From: Corynebacterium sp. J010B-136
GTDB taxonomy: Bacteria > Actinomycetota > Actinomycetes > Mycobacteriales > Mycobacteriaceae
DNA: 64,000 bases
Assembly: GCF_002967075.1 (NCBI RefSeq)
Contig: NZ_PUGE01000001.1
Location: 186,001 to 250,000, forward strand
Direction: 5' to 3'
Part shown: one piece after another, positions 36,194 to 44,224 of the stretch
Layout: each line of letters starts with the position of its first letter
How positions within the stretch are numbered: the stretch's first letter is position 1
Position numbers and translations under genes: made by a program
Notes under the pieces: generated by a model
The model's input: only the letters and a program-made list of their open reading frames with translations
Databases searched by the model: none
What the model was told of the DNA's origin: nothing

Positions 36194-36898
36194 TTAGTGA
36201 AGGTAAAAAGGTTCTGACGTTGTCTGTTTCACTTCCTCGGGAACCATTGCGAGCTGGCTAGAGGTATACACGTGGCTGCGCATTGCGAACTCCGCGGCCA
36301 TGGCATCCTTTTCTCGAATGGCTTCCAGCACCTGGTGGTGCTCCGAGTTGGAAGCTAACAAACGGCTGGGCTTAGTCACTGTTTTCAGCACCAGCTGGTG
36401 GTATACAAGCTGATGCATCATCCACTCGTATTGCTCATACAACTTCTTATTGTCAGCGCCGCGGACCAGCGTCCAGTGGAATTCGTGAACGAGCTCTGCA
36501 TAACGCTTGGAGTTATTCTGCTCAACTGCCAGCTCCGACTCCTCGCAGTTGCGCTGCAAGATTTCAAGCTCCGGCACCGGCCCGCGACGAGCTAAAAGCC
36601 CTGCCGCAAGTCCTTCTAAAACCTCTTTGAGCTGGAAAAGCTCAGCGATTTCGCGACGAGTTGGCTTGTGTACAAAGGTTCCAACCCGCGGCTGAATTTC
36701 CACTAAGCCTTGTCGTTCGAGCTGCTTCAAGACTTCCCGAATTGGCGTGCGACTGACTCCGAAGTCATCTGCCAGCCCGGCCTCGGGGACCAGGCTGCCA
36801 GGTTCAAACTCACCGCTGAGGATACGAGCGCGCACCTTCTCAAAGAGAGTTGGCTCATCCTGGGGGTCCCTATTGCCTTGAATCACAGTTTGTTGCAT
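36194..36898 (-). CDS. GntR-family (FadR/FCD subfamily) repressor of the catabolic cluster
   Basis: 234 residues. The N-terminal winged HTH (LFEKVRARILSGEFEPGSLV, LADDFGVSRTPIREVLKQLE) is followed by an all-helical FCD effector domain with metal-ligand-like histidines (VHEFHW, NSEHHQVLEAI, MRSHV). It is the first gene of the eight-gene minus operon and is divergent from the flavin-reductase/BCCT operon. A palindrome TGTTGCATACAACA lies over the predicted start of the divergent operon, and a half-copy TTTGTTGCATAC covers this gene's own start codon, so it probably represses both directions. The likely inducer is a pathway intermediate. Confidence 0.85.
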   Translation of the reverse strand: MQQTVIQGNRDPQDEPTLFEKVRARILSGEFEPGSLVPEAGLADDFGVSRTPIREVLKQLERQGLVEIQPRVGTFVHKPTRREIAELFQLKEVLEGLAAGLLARRGPVPELEILQRNCEESELAVEQNNSKRYAELVHEFHWTLVRGADNKKLYEQYEWMMHQLVYHQLVLKTVTKPSRLLASNSEHHQVLEAIREKDAMAAEFAMRSHVYTSSQLAMVPEEVKQTTSEPFYLH

Positions 36899-36978
36899 AC
36901 CTGAAAGCTACATCTTCACACCGTCCAAGTCAACAGCTTTTCCAAATTGGCAGGTAAAAGCCATTTTCAAAATCGTTG

Positions 36979-37007
36979 TTGACGTTCAATGTGACGCGCG
37001 CTATGGT
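36979..37007 (+). promoter_or_regulatory. Promoter of the flavin reductase-BCCT operon
   Basis: TTGACG (36979-36984) and TATGGT (37002-37007) with the optimal 17-bp spacing. The GntR palindrome begins three bases downstream, over the expected transcription start. Confidence 0.6.
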
Positions 37008-37009
37008 TT

Positions 37010-37023
37010 TGTTGCATACAACA
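37010..37023. promoter_or_regulatory. GntR/FCD operator
   Basis: TGTTGCATACAACA: TGTTG and CAACA arms around CATA. The 12 bases TTTGTTGCATAC at 37008-37019 recur at 36889-36900 over the GntR gene start, and the 10-mer TTGCATACAA recurs at 44156-44165. Binding by the GntR protein at 36194-36898 is inferred from position. Confidence 0.65.
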
Positions 37024-37078
37024 GATGTACACATCACATTGTGAACATAAGTGTTAACTGGCCTACAGGAGGGCATGT

Positions 37079-38032
37079 ATGCATTCGCCAATCAAGGACA
37101 AAATCGTCGCGGCCTGGTCTAAGGCATGGGATGAAGGTGACGTCGACGCTTTCGACGACATCATCACCGATTCCTACACCCGTAAAGGCACCCAGTCGCA
37201 GAAAGTTTCAGACATTGACCGTGTGAAACAAGAGATTTTGGACATTCGAACCGCACTTCCGGATCTGACGACCACCATCGATCAGATTCTGATTGAAGAA
37301 GACCGCGGTGCCATCTACTGGCATTCCACCGGCACTTTCACTGAGTCTTTCAGTGGTGTCCCACCAACCGGCGCTGAAGTAACCACCTACGGTTCCAACC
37401 TGATTACGTTCGTGGATGGCAAGATCGACCACGAGCGCGTCACGTGGGACGCACACGCTTTGCTGTCGGATATGGGTCTGAAGTCGCTGCGTGCAGCTTT
37501 CGATGACTTTGATGTCGAATCCGTCAACGAAGACTTCTCCGGTGAACCATCCCGGGAGGCACTCAAGGCGTTTAACCGTCAGTTCATCACCGGCGTGACC
37601 GTGGTGACCACGCGCGATGAAGAAAATGCTCCGCGTGGACTGGCCGTAAACTCCTACAACTCGGTGTCTTTGGACCCACCATTGGTTCTGGTTTGCGTGC
37701 AGAAGACCTCGTCGACTTACCCTTCGCTGTTCCGCTCCAAGTACATGGGCATCAACATCATGAGCCGCGATCAGCGCGATACCCTGGGCGTCTTTGCTTC
37801 CCGCGATAAAGATAAGTTCTCACAGGTTGAGTGGCACGAAGGTGATTACGGTTCACCGATGATCACGAATTCGGCAGCGTCTATCGAAGTAGAAATCAAG
37901 GAACGCTTCCAGGCGCTTACCCACACCGTATTCATCGGACGTGTGCTCTCTGCTGAAGCAAGTGAATCCGAGCCATTGATTTACAAGGCTGGCAAGTTCT
38001 ACGACAGCCTCAACCTCGACCCAATGGACTAA
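37079..38032 (+). CDS. SnoaL-like domain fused to flavin reductase
   Basis: 317 residues in two parts. Residues 1 to about 135 are a SnoaL/NTF2-like polyketide-cyclase-type domain (the start KDKIVAAWSKAWDEGDVDAF, IYWHSTGTFTESFSGVPPTG, ITFVDGKIDHERVTWDAH). Residues about 160-317 are a flavin reductase-like FMN-binding domain (FNRQFITGVTVVTTRD, AVNSYNSVSLDPPLVLVCVQ, MGINIMSRDQ, FIGRVLSAE). The reductase half would feed FMNH2 to the luciferase-type oxygenase across the promoter. The SnoaL half may act on the oxygenation product or tether the partners; its role is unknown. AGGAGGG lies five bases before the ATG at 37079. No frameshift joins the halves, so it is a true fusion. Confidence 0.87.
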   Translation: MHSPIKDKIVAAWSKAWDEGDVDAFDDIITDSYTRKGTQSQKVSDIDRVKQEILDIRTALPDLTTTIDQILIEEDRGAIYWHSTGTFTESFSGVPPTGAEVTTYGSNLITFVDGKIDHERVTWDAHALLSDMGLKSLRAAFDDFDVESVNEDFSGEPSREALKAFNRQFITGVTVVTTRDEENAPRGLAVNSYNSVSLDPPLVLVCVQKTSSTYPSLFRSKYMGINIMSRDQRDTLGVFASRDKDKFSQVEWHEGDYGSPMITNSAASIEVEIKERFQALTHTVFIGRVLSAEASESEPLIYKAGKFYDSLNLDPMD

Positions 38033-38155
38033 ATCCCGGGGGCTTCTCCTTCCTCTATTGCCACCCCACGAGGGCATCGACGTGGGCACGGCTCGCCAAT
38101 GCAGCGACAAAGAGCATTAGATGCAATCGACCTACTGAATACATAAGGAGTTTCA

Positions 38156-40111
38156 GTGTCTACCACCATAAATAACCCCGCCGAACAAGCCGATCCCGAA
38201 AAAGGAAGGCCTGTTCATACCGTGCGGCAGCGTGGCCGCAGGTCAGCAGTCGGACTCTACCCGCATGATCTGCACCCCGGATTAGTACCTGGGCTGAGCG
38301 TTGAGGATCAAAAGAACTCTTTTGCCATCGACAAGCTAGTTTTCACTGCTACTGCGATCGCTATTGTCTCTTTCATCATCTGGGGTGTCTCCAACCCTGA
38401 ATCGGTGGCAACTGTTTCCGCATCAGCTTATGCATGGTCAATGGACAATGTTGCGTGGCTGCTCAACCTTGTCATGAGTCTTGGTCTTTTCGTCATGCTC
38501 TTCTTGGCGTTTTCCCGCTTCGGTGCCATTCCACTGGGCAAAGACGATGAGAAACCTGAGTTTTCCCGTTTTTCCTGGGTAGCCATGATGTTCGGCGCTG
38601 GTATCGGTGTTGGTATCTTCTTCTTCGGCCCCTCCGAGCCACTGGCCTACTTCCTGTCTCCTCCTCCTCACACTGCTGATCCAGCTACTCCAGCGGCACT
38701 GCACCAAGCAATGGCCCAGTCGCACTTCCACTGGGGCCTCGCAATCTGGGGACTATATGCACTCGTCGGCGGCGCTCTTGCGTACTCGACCTACCGCCGC
38801 GGACGACCTTCGCTGCTGAGCTCGACTTTCCGCTCCCTGCTGGGCTCGAAGCCACACGAGGGCATCGTGGGACGAATCATCGACATGATGGCTATTATTG
38901 CCACCCTCTTTGGTACTGCGGCAACGCTGGGACTTTCTGCAACGCAGATCTCCCAGGGTGTGCAAATTATCTCCGGCGCCAGCGAAATCGCCAACAACGT
39001 CGTCATCATGATCATCGGAGTTTTGGGGGTCTGCTTCATCATCAGCGCAGTCTCCGGCGTTGCCCGCGGTATCCGCTACCTTTCCAATATCAATATCACG
39101 GTGACCTTGTGCCTGATTGGATTCGTCTTCATCTTCGGCCCGAGCCTCTTCCTGCTCAACCTGATTCCTTCGGGCATCGCTACCTACATTGACCAGTACC
39201 TGCCAATGATGGGCAAGTCCTTGTCCTGGGGCCAGGAGACCATCGATTTCCAGGGCAGCTGGACTGCGTTCTACTGGGCATGGTGGATTGCATGGACGCC
39301 ATTCGTGGGCATGTTCATCGCACGTATTTCGCGAGGCCGTACCCTTCGTGAATTCGCGTTAATCACTATCGCTGCACCAACTTTCATCCTGATTTTGGCT
39401 TTCACCATCTTCGGTGGTGCTGCCGTCAACTTCCACCTGGGCGGCTTGCCGCTTTTCGATGGCACAGCTGGCAATGAGCAAGTATTGTTCGCGCTTTTCG
39501 ATCAACTCCCACTCAACGCCATTACTCCATTCATCCTGATCGTCGTGTTGGCAATTTTCTTCATCACCTCCGCGGACTCCGCATCCGTCGTGATGGGAAC
39601 AATGTCCTCCAAGGGCAACCCTGAGCCAAATAAGTTGGTCGTTGTCTTCTGGGGTCTGTGCATGATGGGCATTGCCATCGTCATGCTGTTGGCCGGTGGC
39701 GTGACCACCTTGACCGCATTGCAGAACCTGACAATCCTTATCGCACTGCCATTCTCTGTTGTTCTGATATTCATGACCGTCGGCTTCATCAGGGATTTAA
39801 TGACTGACCCAGCAGCGATTCGCCGCAAGTATGCAGCCGCGGCAGTCCAAAACGCGGTAGTTCGAGGCCTCGAAGAACATGGCGATGACTTTGAGCTATC
39901 AGTATGTACCGCTCCTGACGGACGCGGAGCCGGCGCCAATTTCGATTCCAGCTCTGAAAAGCTCACCGAGTGGTACCAGCGCACCGATGAAGACGGCAAT
40001 GAAATCGAGTTCGATCATGAAACCGGAAGGTGGAGTGACCAAGAGGAACCAGAAAGCCCGGAGTCTTCAAACACCTCAGAGCCAAATCCCGAGGCTAAAG
40101 ACTCCGTATAA
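38156..40111 (+). CDS. BCCT-family transporter (betaine/carnitine/choline type)
   Basis: 651 residues from GTG 38156 with AAGGAG five bases upstream. It has twelve membrane segments with the BCCT glycine stretch MFGAGIGVGIFFFG and the tryptophan-rich signature YWAWWIAWTPFVGMFIARIS in TM8. The start LYPHDLHPGLVPGLSVEDQKN (in family terms) and a long acidic C-terminal tail of about 90 residues resemble osmosensing members. The family carries quaternary-ammonium zwitterions with Na+ or H+. It is downstream of the flavin-reductase fusion, so it probably imports the substrate of the catabolic regulon; simple osmoprotection is the alternative. Confidence 0.88.
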   Translation: MSTTINNPAEQADPEKGRPVHTVRQRGRRSAVGLYPHDLHPGLVPGLSVEDQKNSFAIDKLVFTATAIAIVSFIIWGVSNPESVATVSASAYAWSMDNVAWLLNLVMSLGLFVMLFLAFSRFGAIPLGKDDEKPEFSRFSWVAMMFGAGIGVGIFFFGPSEPLAYFLSPPPHTADPATPAALHQAMAQSHFHWGLAIWGLYALVGGALAYSTYRRGRPSLLSSTFRSLLGSKPHEGIVGRIIDMMAIIATLFGTAATLGLSATQISQGVQIISGASEIANNVVIMIIGVLGVCFIISAVSGVARGIRYLSNINITVTLCLIGFVFIFGPSLFLLNLIPSGIATYIDQYLPMMGKSLSWGQETIDFQGSWTAFYWAWWIAWTPFVGMFIARISRGRTLREFALITIAAPTFILILAFTIFGGAAVNFHLGGLPLFDGTAGNEQVLFALFDQLPLNAITPFILIVVLAIFFITSADSASVVMGTMSSKGNPEPNKLVVVFWGLCMMGIAIVMLLAGGVTTLTALQNLTILIALPFSVVLIFMTVGFIRDLMTDPAAIRRKYAAAAVQNAVVRGLEEHGDDFELSVCTAPDGRGAGANFDSSSEKLTEWYQRTDEDGNEIEFDHETGRWSDQEEPESPESSNTSEPNPEAKDSV

Positions 40112-40125
40112 ATAGCGAGTAGTCA

Positions 40126-40172
40126 AAGTCCCTGTCCCCGTCCACATTCTGTGCGATGAGGGGCAGGGACTT
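40126..40172 (+). terminator. Terminator hairpin after the BCCT gene
   Basis: AAGTCCCTGTCCCC (40126-40139) pairs with GGGGCAGGGACTT (40160-40172) with a one-base bulge and a 20-base loop. No clear T-run follows. It closes the operon 15 bp after the stop codon. Confidence 0.65.
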
Positions 40173-40262
40173 CTGCTGTCTACAGCAGCAATGGGATAGC
40201 ATCGAAAAGCACAGCGAACCAGTGGTTTTAAACCTCAACCATGTCACCAAGGAGCTTGTCTA

Positions 40263-41030
40263 GTGAGCCGACAACAGCAATACCAAATAGTTGCCGCGCA
40301 TCTGCGCAAGCAGATCGAAAACGGTTCCCTCCCGCCCGGCGCAGCTATTCCTTCGGAGGCCGAGCTGTGCCAGCAATTTGATTGCGCGCGCGGCACCATT
40401 CGGCAAGCTATCACTGCACTGCGCAATGAAGGCCTGGTTTCTTCTGGGCAAGGCCGCCGCACGCGCGTATTAGATACTGTTCCCACTCAATCTTTTGATG
40501 GCGTGTTGTCTTTTTCGCAATGGTGCCGCGCTTTGGGCATTGAGCCTGGGCAACAAACTCAATATGTCATGCGACGCCTCGCAGATGCAGAGTTGGCAGC
40601 GCTATTAGAAATTCCCGAGGGCACTCCGATTGTCTCCGTCTACCGTCTGCGGCTGATGGACGGGAAGAAGGTCATGGTGCAGCGCCTTAACTATCCACTG
40701 GAGGTGGGTAAACATATCTTGGCGTTTGATCCTGACTCCGGCTCAATCTATCAGCAGCTTGTAGATTCCGGCGTGGATATCAATTACGCCACTCGCACCG
40801 TTGATGCCATTGCGGCGGAACAAGACAATGCCAAGTTACTCGACATCGAGCCAGGCACGCCGCTGCTGCGGGTGCGACGTCGCTCTTATACCCTCGACGG
40901 CACACCGATTGAAGCCTCCGATGAGCGCTATCTCGGCACGGTCGCACATTTCACCACTACTGCGACCCGCGGCAATCCGGCTCCGGCAACGCTGCTTCCT
41001 AATCCGCCCACGGCTGTGCACAGTGTCTAA
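40263..41030 (+). CDS. GntR-family regulator, HutC/UTRA type
   Basis: 255 residues from GTG 40263 with AAGGAG eight bases upstream. The N-terminal winged HTH (YQIVAAHLRKQIENGSLPPG, LCQQFDCARGTIRQAITALR) is followed by a UTRA ligand-binding domain (LSFSQWCRALGIEPGQQ, VYRLRLMDGKKVMVQRLNYP, RTVDAIAAEQDNAKLLDIEP, RVRRRSYTLDGTPIEASDERY). It lies 39 bp before the ornithine-cyclodeaminase family gene and probably controls it. It is not the inositol repressor IolR, which in C. glutamicum sits beside iolC, outside this window. Confidence 0.85.
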   Translation: MSRQQQYQIVAAHLRKQIENGSLPPGAAIPSEAELCQQFDCARGTIRQAITALRNEGLVSSGQGRRTRVLDTVPTQSFDGVLSFSQWCRALGIEPGQQTQYVMRRLADAELAALLEIPEGTPIVSVYRLRLMDGKKVMVQRLNYPLEVGKHILAFDPDSGSIYQQLVDSGVDINYATRTVDAIAAEQDNAKLLDIEPGTPLLRVRRRSYTLDGTPIEASDERYLGTVAHFTTTATRGNPAPATLLPNPPTAVHSV

Positions 41031-41069
41031 TACAGTGGATTTAAACATCCAACAACGGAAGGCACCGCG

Positions 41070-41984
41070 ATGACGCTGACTCATATTGACGCCCAGCAGG
41101 TTGAAAAGACGCTAAGCCCCAAGCAGGCAGTTCAGGCACTGCGCGACTATCTCCAGCAAGGCTTCGACCCCGCGACCGATTTGGAACGCAGCCGAACAGA
41201 AATCACCAATGGTGACTTTTTATTGATGCCTTCTAATTCGCCGACAGGCTTTGGCATCAAGCTTATTTCCATCCCCGGCAAGACAGCAGACCCAAGCATT
41301 CCTAGTGTCAACGGCATTTATGTACTTTTCGATGGCCATACACTGCAACCCACCGCCACCATCGACGGCGTTGCGCTGACTAACCTGCGCACACCAGCTG
41401 TATCGCTCGCGGGAGTATCTCATTTGCTCACCAACTCGTCTCAGCCGCTCAACACGGTCATTGTCGGTGTTGGAGCCCAGGGACGCGCCCACGCTAAAAC
41501 CGTGGAGTCGGTATGCGACGGTATCCGCGAAACCAATATCACCTTCATCAGCCGCACCCAGCCCGCTGACCTAGACAATTGGCTTGCGGGCGGCAGCGAT
41601 GATGCCCGCAAGGCTATCCGCGAAGCCGAGCTGATTATCACCACGACCACCTCCCCGCAGCCAGTAATCGAGGACGCAGACGTGCGGGATGATGCCGTAG
41701 TCGTCGCCGTAGGCTCACACTCCCCCGATGCCCGTGAGCTACCAGGGACGCTTCTCGCGCGTGCGCAGGTCATTATGGAAGAAGAAGCCGCTGCCTTTCG
41801 CGAAGCCGGCGATATCATCCAAGCCGTTGATGAGGGCAACCTCGATAAGGAATCGCTCGTGAGCTTCGCTGAGGTTGTCCGTGGTGAGGTCGAGCTTCAC
41901 CGCAATGCGCCAGTAGTTTTCAAATTCACCGGTATGCCGTGGGAAGACTTGGTACTCGCCGAGGCCATCTCCGCCCAACTCTAA
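41070..41984 (+). CDS. Ornithine cyclodeaminase/mu-crystallin family protein
   Basis: 304 residues. The Rossmann motif VIVGVGAQGRAHA and the upstream substrate region (LLMPSNSPTGFGIKLISIPG, GVALTNLRTPAVSLAG) identify the OCD/mu-crystallin family, NAD(P)-dependent enzymes acting on amino or imino acids (ornithine cyclodeaminase, alanine dehydrogenase, ketimine reductase, delta1-pyrroline-2-carboxylate reductase). The lysine of LISIPGK and the conserved arginine and threonine of NLRTPA are present. Without orn/arg genes beside it the substrate is open; an imine reductase acting on a cyclic imino acid is as likely as ornithine. It shares an operon with the UTRA regulator. Confidence 0.82.
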   Translation: MTLTHIDAQQVEKTLSPKQAVQALRDYLQQGFDPATDLERSRTEITNGDFLLMPSNSPTGFGIKLISIPGKTADPSIPSVNGIYVLFDGHTLQPTATIDGVALTNLRTPAVSLAGVSHLLTNSSQPLNTVIVGVGAQGRAHAKTVESVCDGIRETNITFISRTQPADLDNWLAGGSDDARKAIREAELIITTTTSPQPVIEDADVRDDAVVVAVGSHSPDARELPGTLLARAQVIMEEEAAAFREAGDIIQAVDEGNLDKESLVSFAEVVRGEVELHRNAPVVFKFTGMPWEDLVLAEAISAQL

Positions 41985-41996
41985 TTCGTTTTCCGC

Positions 41997-42028
41997 CGGG
42001 GAGCAGCCAAATAAAAGGCCACTCCCCG
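41997..42028 (+). terminator. Terminator-like hairpin after the OCD gene
   Basis: CGGGGAG (41997-42003) and CTCCCCG (42022-42028) form a GC-rich 7-bp stem, extended imperfectly by GCC/GGC around an A-rich loop. It begins 13 bp after the stop codon. No T-run follows. Confidence 0.5.
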
Positions 42029-42467
42029 ACTCGCAACACCCAAATACTTTGTTAGATCATTCGGATATTTGAACTTCAATCGACCTGACAATGTCACCTA
42101 ACAAATAGGGCAAAGCCCTTCAAATTGCTACCCCCATTACCCCCATTGAACACCTCAGAATTGTGAGAGTTTACACCCCTCCGCGTCGACCCTACACCAA
42201 ATGACAGCAGCATATTTTTCGCAATGCGCAGGCCACAACGCCAGGACACTTCAAGACGCAAGCAATTTCAAAACCCGGGCCCTCAGGAAGATTTCCACAC
42301 CCACATTCAGTCCAAGACAAGCCATCAAAGAACTATGTCATAAACGATTGACAGGACATATTGAGAATGACACAATCATTTCAACTGGTGATGGGAGTCA
42401 CTCTCTGCATATCCTGTGCAGGCTCCCCTCCCCTGCCTAACCGGCTACCGGATACTTAGGAGACATA
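42029..42467 (+). other. Long upstream region of the iolT-like gene
   Basis: About 440 bases without a convincing gene; the open frames here (for example 42201-42440) have no ribosome-binding site or recognisable product. It holds a small hairpin AGGGCAAAGCCCT (42107-42119) and the promoter-like pair TTGACA (42348-42353) and CACAAT (42371-42376), 17 bp apart. TGTCATAAAC at 42336-42345 matches eight of ten positions of the IolR box KGWCHTRACA as I recall it from C. glutamicum. The length suggests more than one regulatory input. Confidence 0.5.
42348..42376 (+). promoter_or_regulatory. Candidate promoter of the iolT-like gene
   Basis: TTGACA and CACAAT with 17-bp spacing, leaving a leader of about 85 bases. 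A possible IolR box lies just upstream of the -35. Consensus-based prediction. Confidence 0.45.
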
Positions 42468-43949
42468 ATGGTAAGTGCGTTTGCTGACACAGAAGAACCG
42501 CATACAAGCAGGAAACTTCCTCCATTAACGGAGGGTCCATACCGCAAGAAACTGTTCTATGTCGCACTGATTGCGACATTCGGTGGCCTACTTTTCGGTT
42601 ACGACACCGGCGTCATCAACGGTGCACTAGCACCAATGACCGTAGAACTTGGCCTTACGGCCTTCACCGAAGGCGTTGTCACCTCCTCGCTGCTCTTCGG
42701 CGCAGCCGTCGGTGCAATGATTCTTGGCCGAGTCTCCGACAGGTGGGGACGACGCAAGACCATCATCCTTCTCGCAGTTGCTTTCTTCATTGGCGCTTTG
42801 GTGTGTGTATTCACGCCGAATTTTGAAATCATGGTCGTTGGCCGCATCATTCTCGGTCTTGCCGTGGGTGGCGCTTCCACAGTGGTTCCGGTGTACCTGG
42901 CGGAACTTGCCCCATTTGAGATTCGCGGTTCTCTCGCCGGCCGCAATGAGCTGATGATCGTTGTTGGTCAGCTAGCTGCCTTCGTTATTAACGCAATCAT
43001 TGGCAACGTGTGGGGCCACCATGAAGGCGTATGGCGCTACATGCTCGCTATCGCCGCAATCCCAGCAATCGCACTATTCTTCGGAATGCTCCGAGTTCCC
43101 GAATCGCCACGCTGGCTCGTTGAACAGGGCCGTATCGATGAAGCGCGCAAGGTTCTTGAAACCATCCGCCCCCTAGACCGCGCCCACGCAGAGGTTGCCG
43201 ACGTCCAAATCATGGCAGAAGAAGACCAAAAGGTCTCCGAAAAAGCCATGAGTTTCAAAGAGATTCTGACCAATAAATGGCTAGTTCGAATCCTCATCGT
43301 CGGTATCGGTCTAGGCGTTGCACAGCAGCTCACCGGCATTAACTCGATTATGTACTACGGTCAGATCGTCTTGGTCGAAGCCGGCTTTTCCCAAAACGCA
43401 GCCCTGATTGCAAATATCGCTCCAGGTGTTATCGCTGTAGTAGGTGCCTTCATCGCACTGTGGATGATGGACCGCGTCAACCGACGCACCACCTTGATTA
43501 CCGGCTACACCTTGACCACGGTCTCCCACGTACTCATTGGTATCGCGTCCTTCATGTTCCCAGTTGGTGACCCCCTTCGCCCCTACGTCATCCTGACGCT
43601 GGTAGTTATCTTCGTAGGCTCAATGCAGACCTTCCTCAACGTCGCCACCTGGGTGATGCTGTCCGAAATCTTCCCACTGGCAATGCGCGGCGCCGCAATC
43701 GGTATCTCAGTATTCTTCCTCTGGATGACCAACGCATTCCTGGGCCTATTCTTCCCCACCCTGATGGAAGCCGTCGGCCTGACTGGCACATTCTTCCTCT
43801 TCGCCGGCATCGGCGTGGCCGCCTTAATTTTCATCTACGCGCTTGTCCCCGAAACCCGCGGGCGGACCCTTGAAGAAATCGACGAAGACGTCACCAGCGG
43901 CGTCATCTTCGATAAGGAAATCCGCAAAGGCAAAGATATCAAGCACTAA
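42468..43949 (+). CDS. iolT: MFS sugar/myo-inositol:H+ symporter
   Basis: 493 residues, twelve membrane segments, sugar-porter family of the MFS. Landmarks: FGYDTGVINGAL in TM1, GRVSDRWGRRKTI, PESPRWLVEQGR at the middle loop, QQLTGINSIMYYG in TM7 and the C-terminal PETRGRTLEEID. This combination matches the IolT-type inositol transporters of corynebacteria, which also carry glucose and fructose at low affinity. AGGAG lies five bases before the ATG. It is apart from the iol catabolic operon but in the same window, and a possible IolR box sits in its promoter. Assignment to inositol is by family and neighbourhood. Confidence 0.82.
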   Translation: MVSAFADTEEPHTSRKLPPLTEGPYRKKLFYVALIATFGGLLFGYDTGVINGALAPMTVELGLTAFTEGVVTSSLLFGAAVGAMILGRVSDRWGRRKTIILLAVAFFIGALVCVFTPNFEIMVVGRIILGLAVGGASTVVPVYLAELAPFEIRGSLAGRNELMIVVGQLAAFVINAIIGNVWGHHEGVWRYMLAIAAIPAIALFFGMLRVPESPRWLVEQGRIDEARKVLETIRPLDRAHAEVADVQIMAEEDQKVSEKAMSFKEILTNKWLVRILIVGIGLGVAQQLTGINSIMYYGQIVLVEAGFSQNAALIANIAPGVIAVVGAFIALWMMDRVNRRTTLITGYTLTTVSHVLIGIASFMFPVGDPLRPYVILTLVVIFVGSMQTFLNVATWVMLSEIFPLAMRGAAIGISVFFLWMTNAFLGLFFPTLMEAVGLTGTFFLFAGIGVAALIFIYALVPETRGRTLEEIDEDVTSGVIFDKEIRKGKDIKH

Positions 43950-43963
43950 CTCACCCACAGCCC

Positions 43964-44002
43964 AGTAGACCCTGAATTGGAAGTTCCGATTCAGGGTCTA
44001 CT
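43964..44002 (+). terminator. Strong terminator after the iolT-like gene
   Basis: AGTAGACCCTGAAT (43964-43977) and ATTCAGGGTCTACT (43989-44002) form a perfect 14-bp stem with an 11-base loop, followed by CATGTTTTGCCGCTTTT. It begins 14 bp after the stop codon. Confidence 0.8.
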
Positions 44003-44037
44003 CATGTTTTGCCGCTTTTCGATGCCCACAAAGAGCT

Positions 44038-44050
44038 CTTGTATACATTG
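44038..44050. promoter_or_regulatory. GntR-like operator candidate
   Basis: CTTGTATACATTG contains the 8-bp palindrome TGTATACA and resembles the FCD-type sites at 37010 and 44155. It is about 175 bp before the NCS1 pseudogene. Confidence 0.3.
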
Positions 44051-44154
44051 AAAAGTTTCCCGCTAACCCCGAATAAAACTTTAACGTGCAGCAAGAGACC
44101 TATTATCAGCGCGCGAAATTAAGAACTGCTTGCCTTCCCTTATTTTTGTGGTAG

Positions 44155-44166
44155 CTTGCATACAAG
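44155..44166. promoter_or_regulatory. GntR/FCD operator shared with the catabolic cluster
   Basis: CTTGCATACAAG is palindromic except for two central positions. Its core TTGCATACAA is identical to 37012-37021 in the operator of the flavin-reductase promoter. It lies about 60 bp before the NCS1 permease start, so the same GntR protein may control this operon. Confidence 0.5.
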
Positions 44167-44224
44167 TGATTTAAATCTCACGAATTAGCCGCCAATGGCT
44201 GTAATCACAAAGAAGGGCATGATT

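Noticed and set aside
38065..38086. CCCACG/CGTGGG stem between the flavin reductase fusion and BCCT genes
   Set aside because: A short stem with a 10-base loop and no T-run in a 123-bp intra-operon gap; not convincing as a terminator.
40263..41030. The UTRA regulator as the inositol repressor IolR
   Set aside because: In corynebacteria iolR lies beside iolC, which is at the far end of this window with its upstream region outside; this gene is paired with an ornithine-cyclodeaminase family gene.
42201..42440. A 79-codon frame in the region before the iolT-like gene
   Set aside because: There is no ribosome-binding site, composition is not protein-like, and the promoter of iolT lies inside it.
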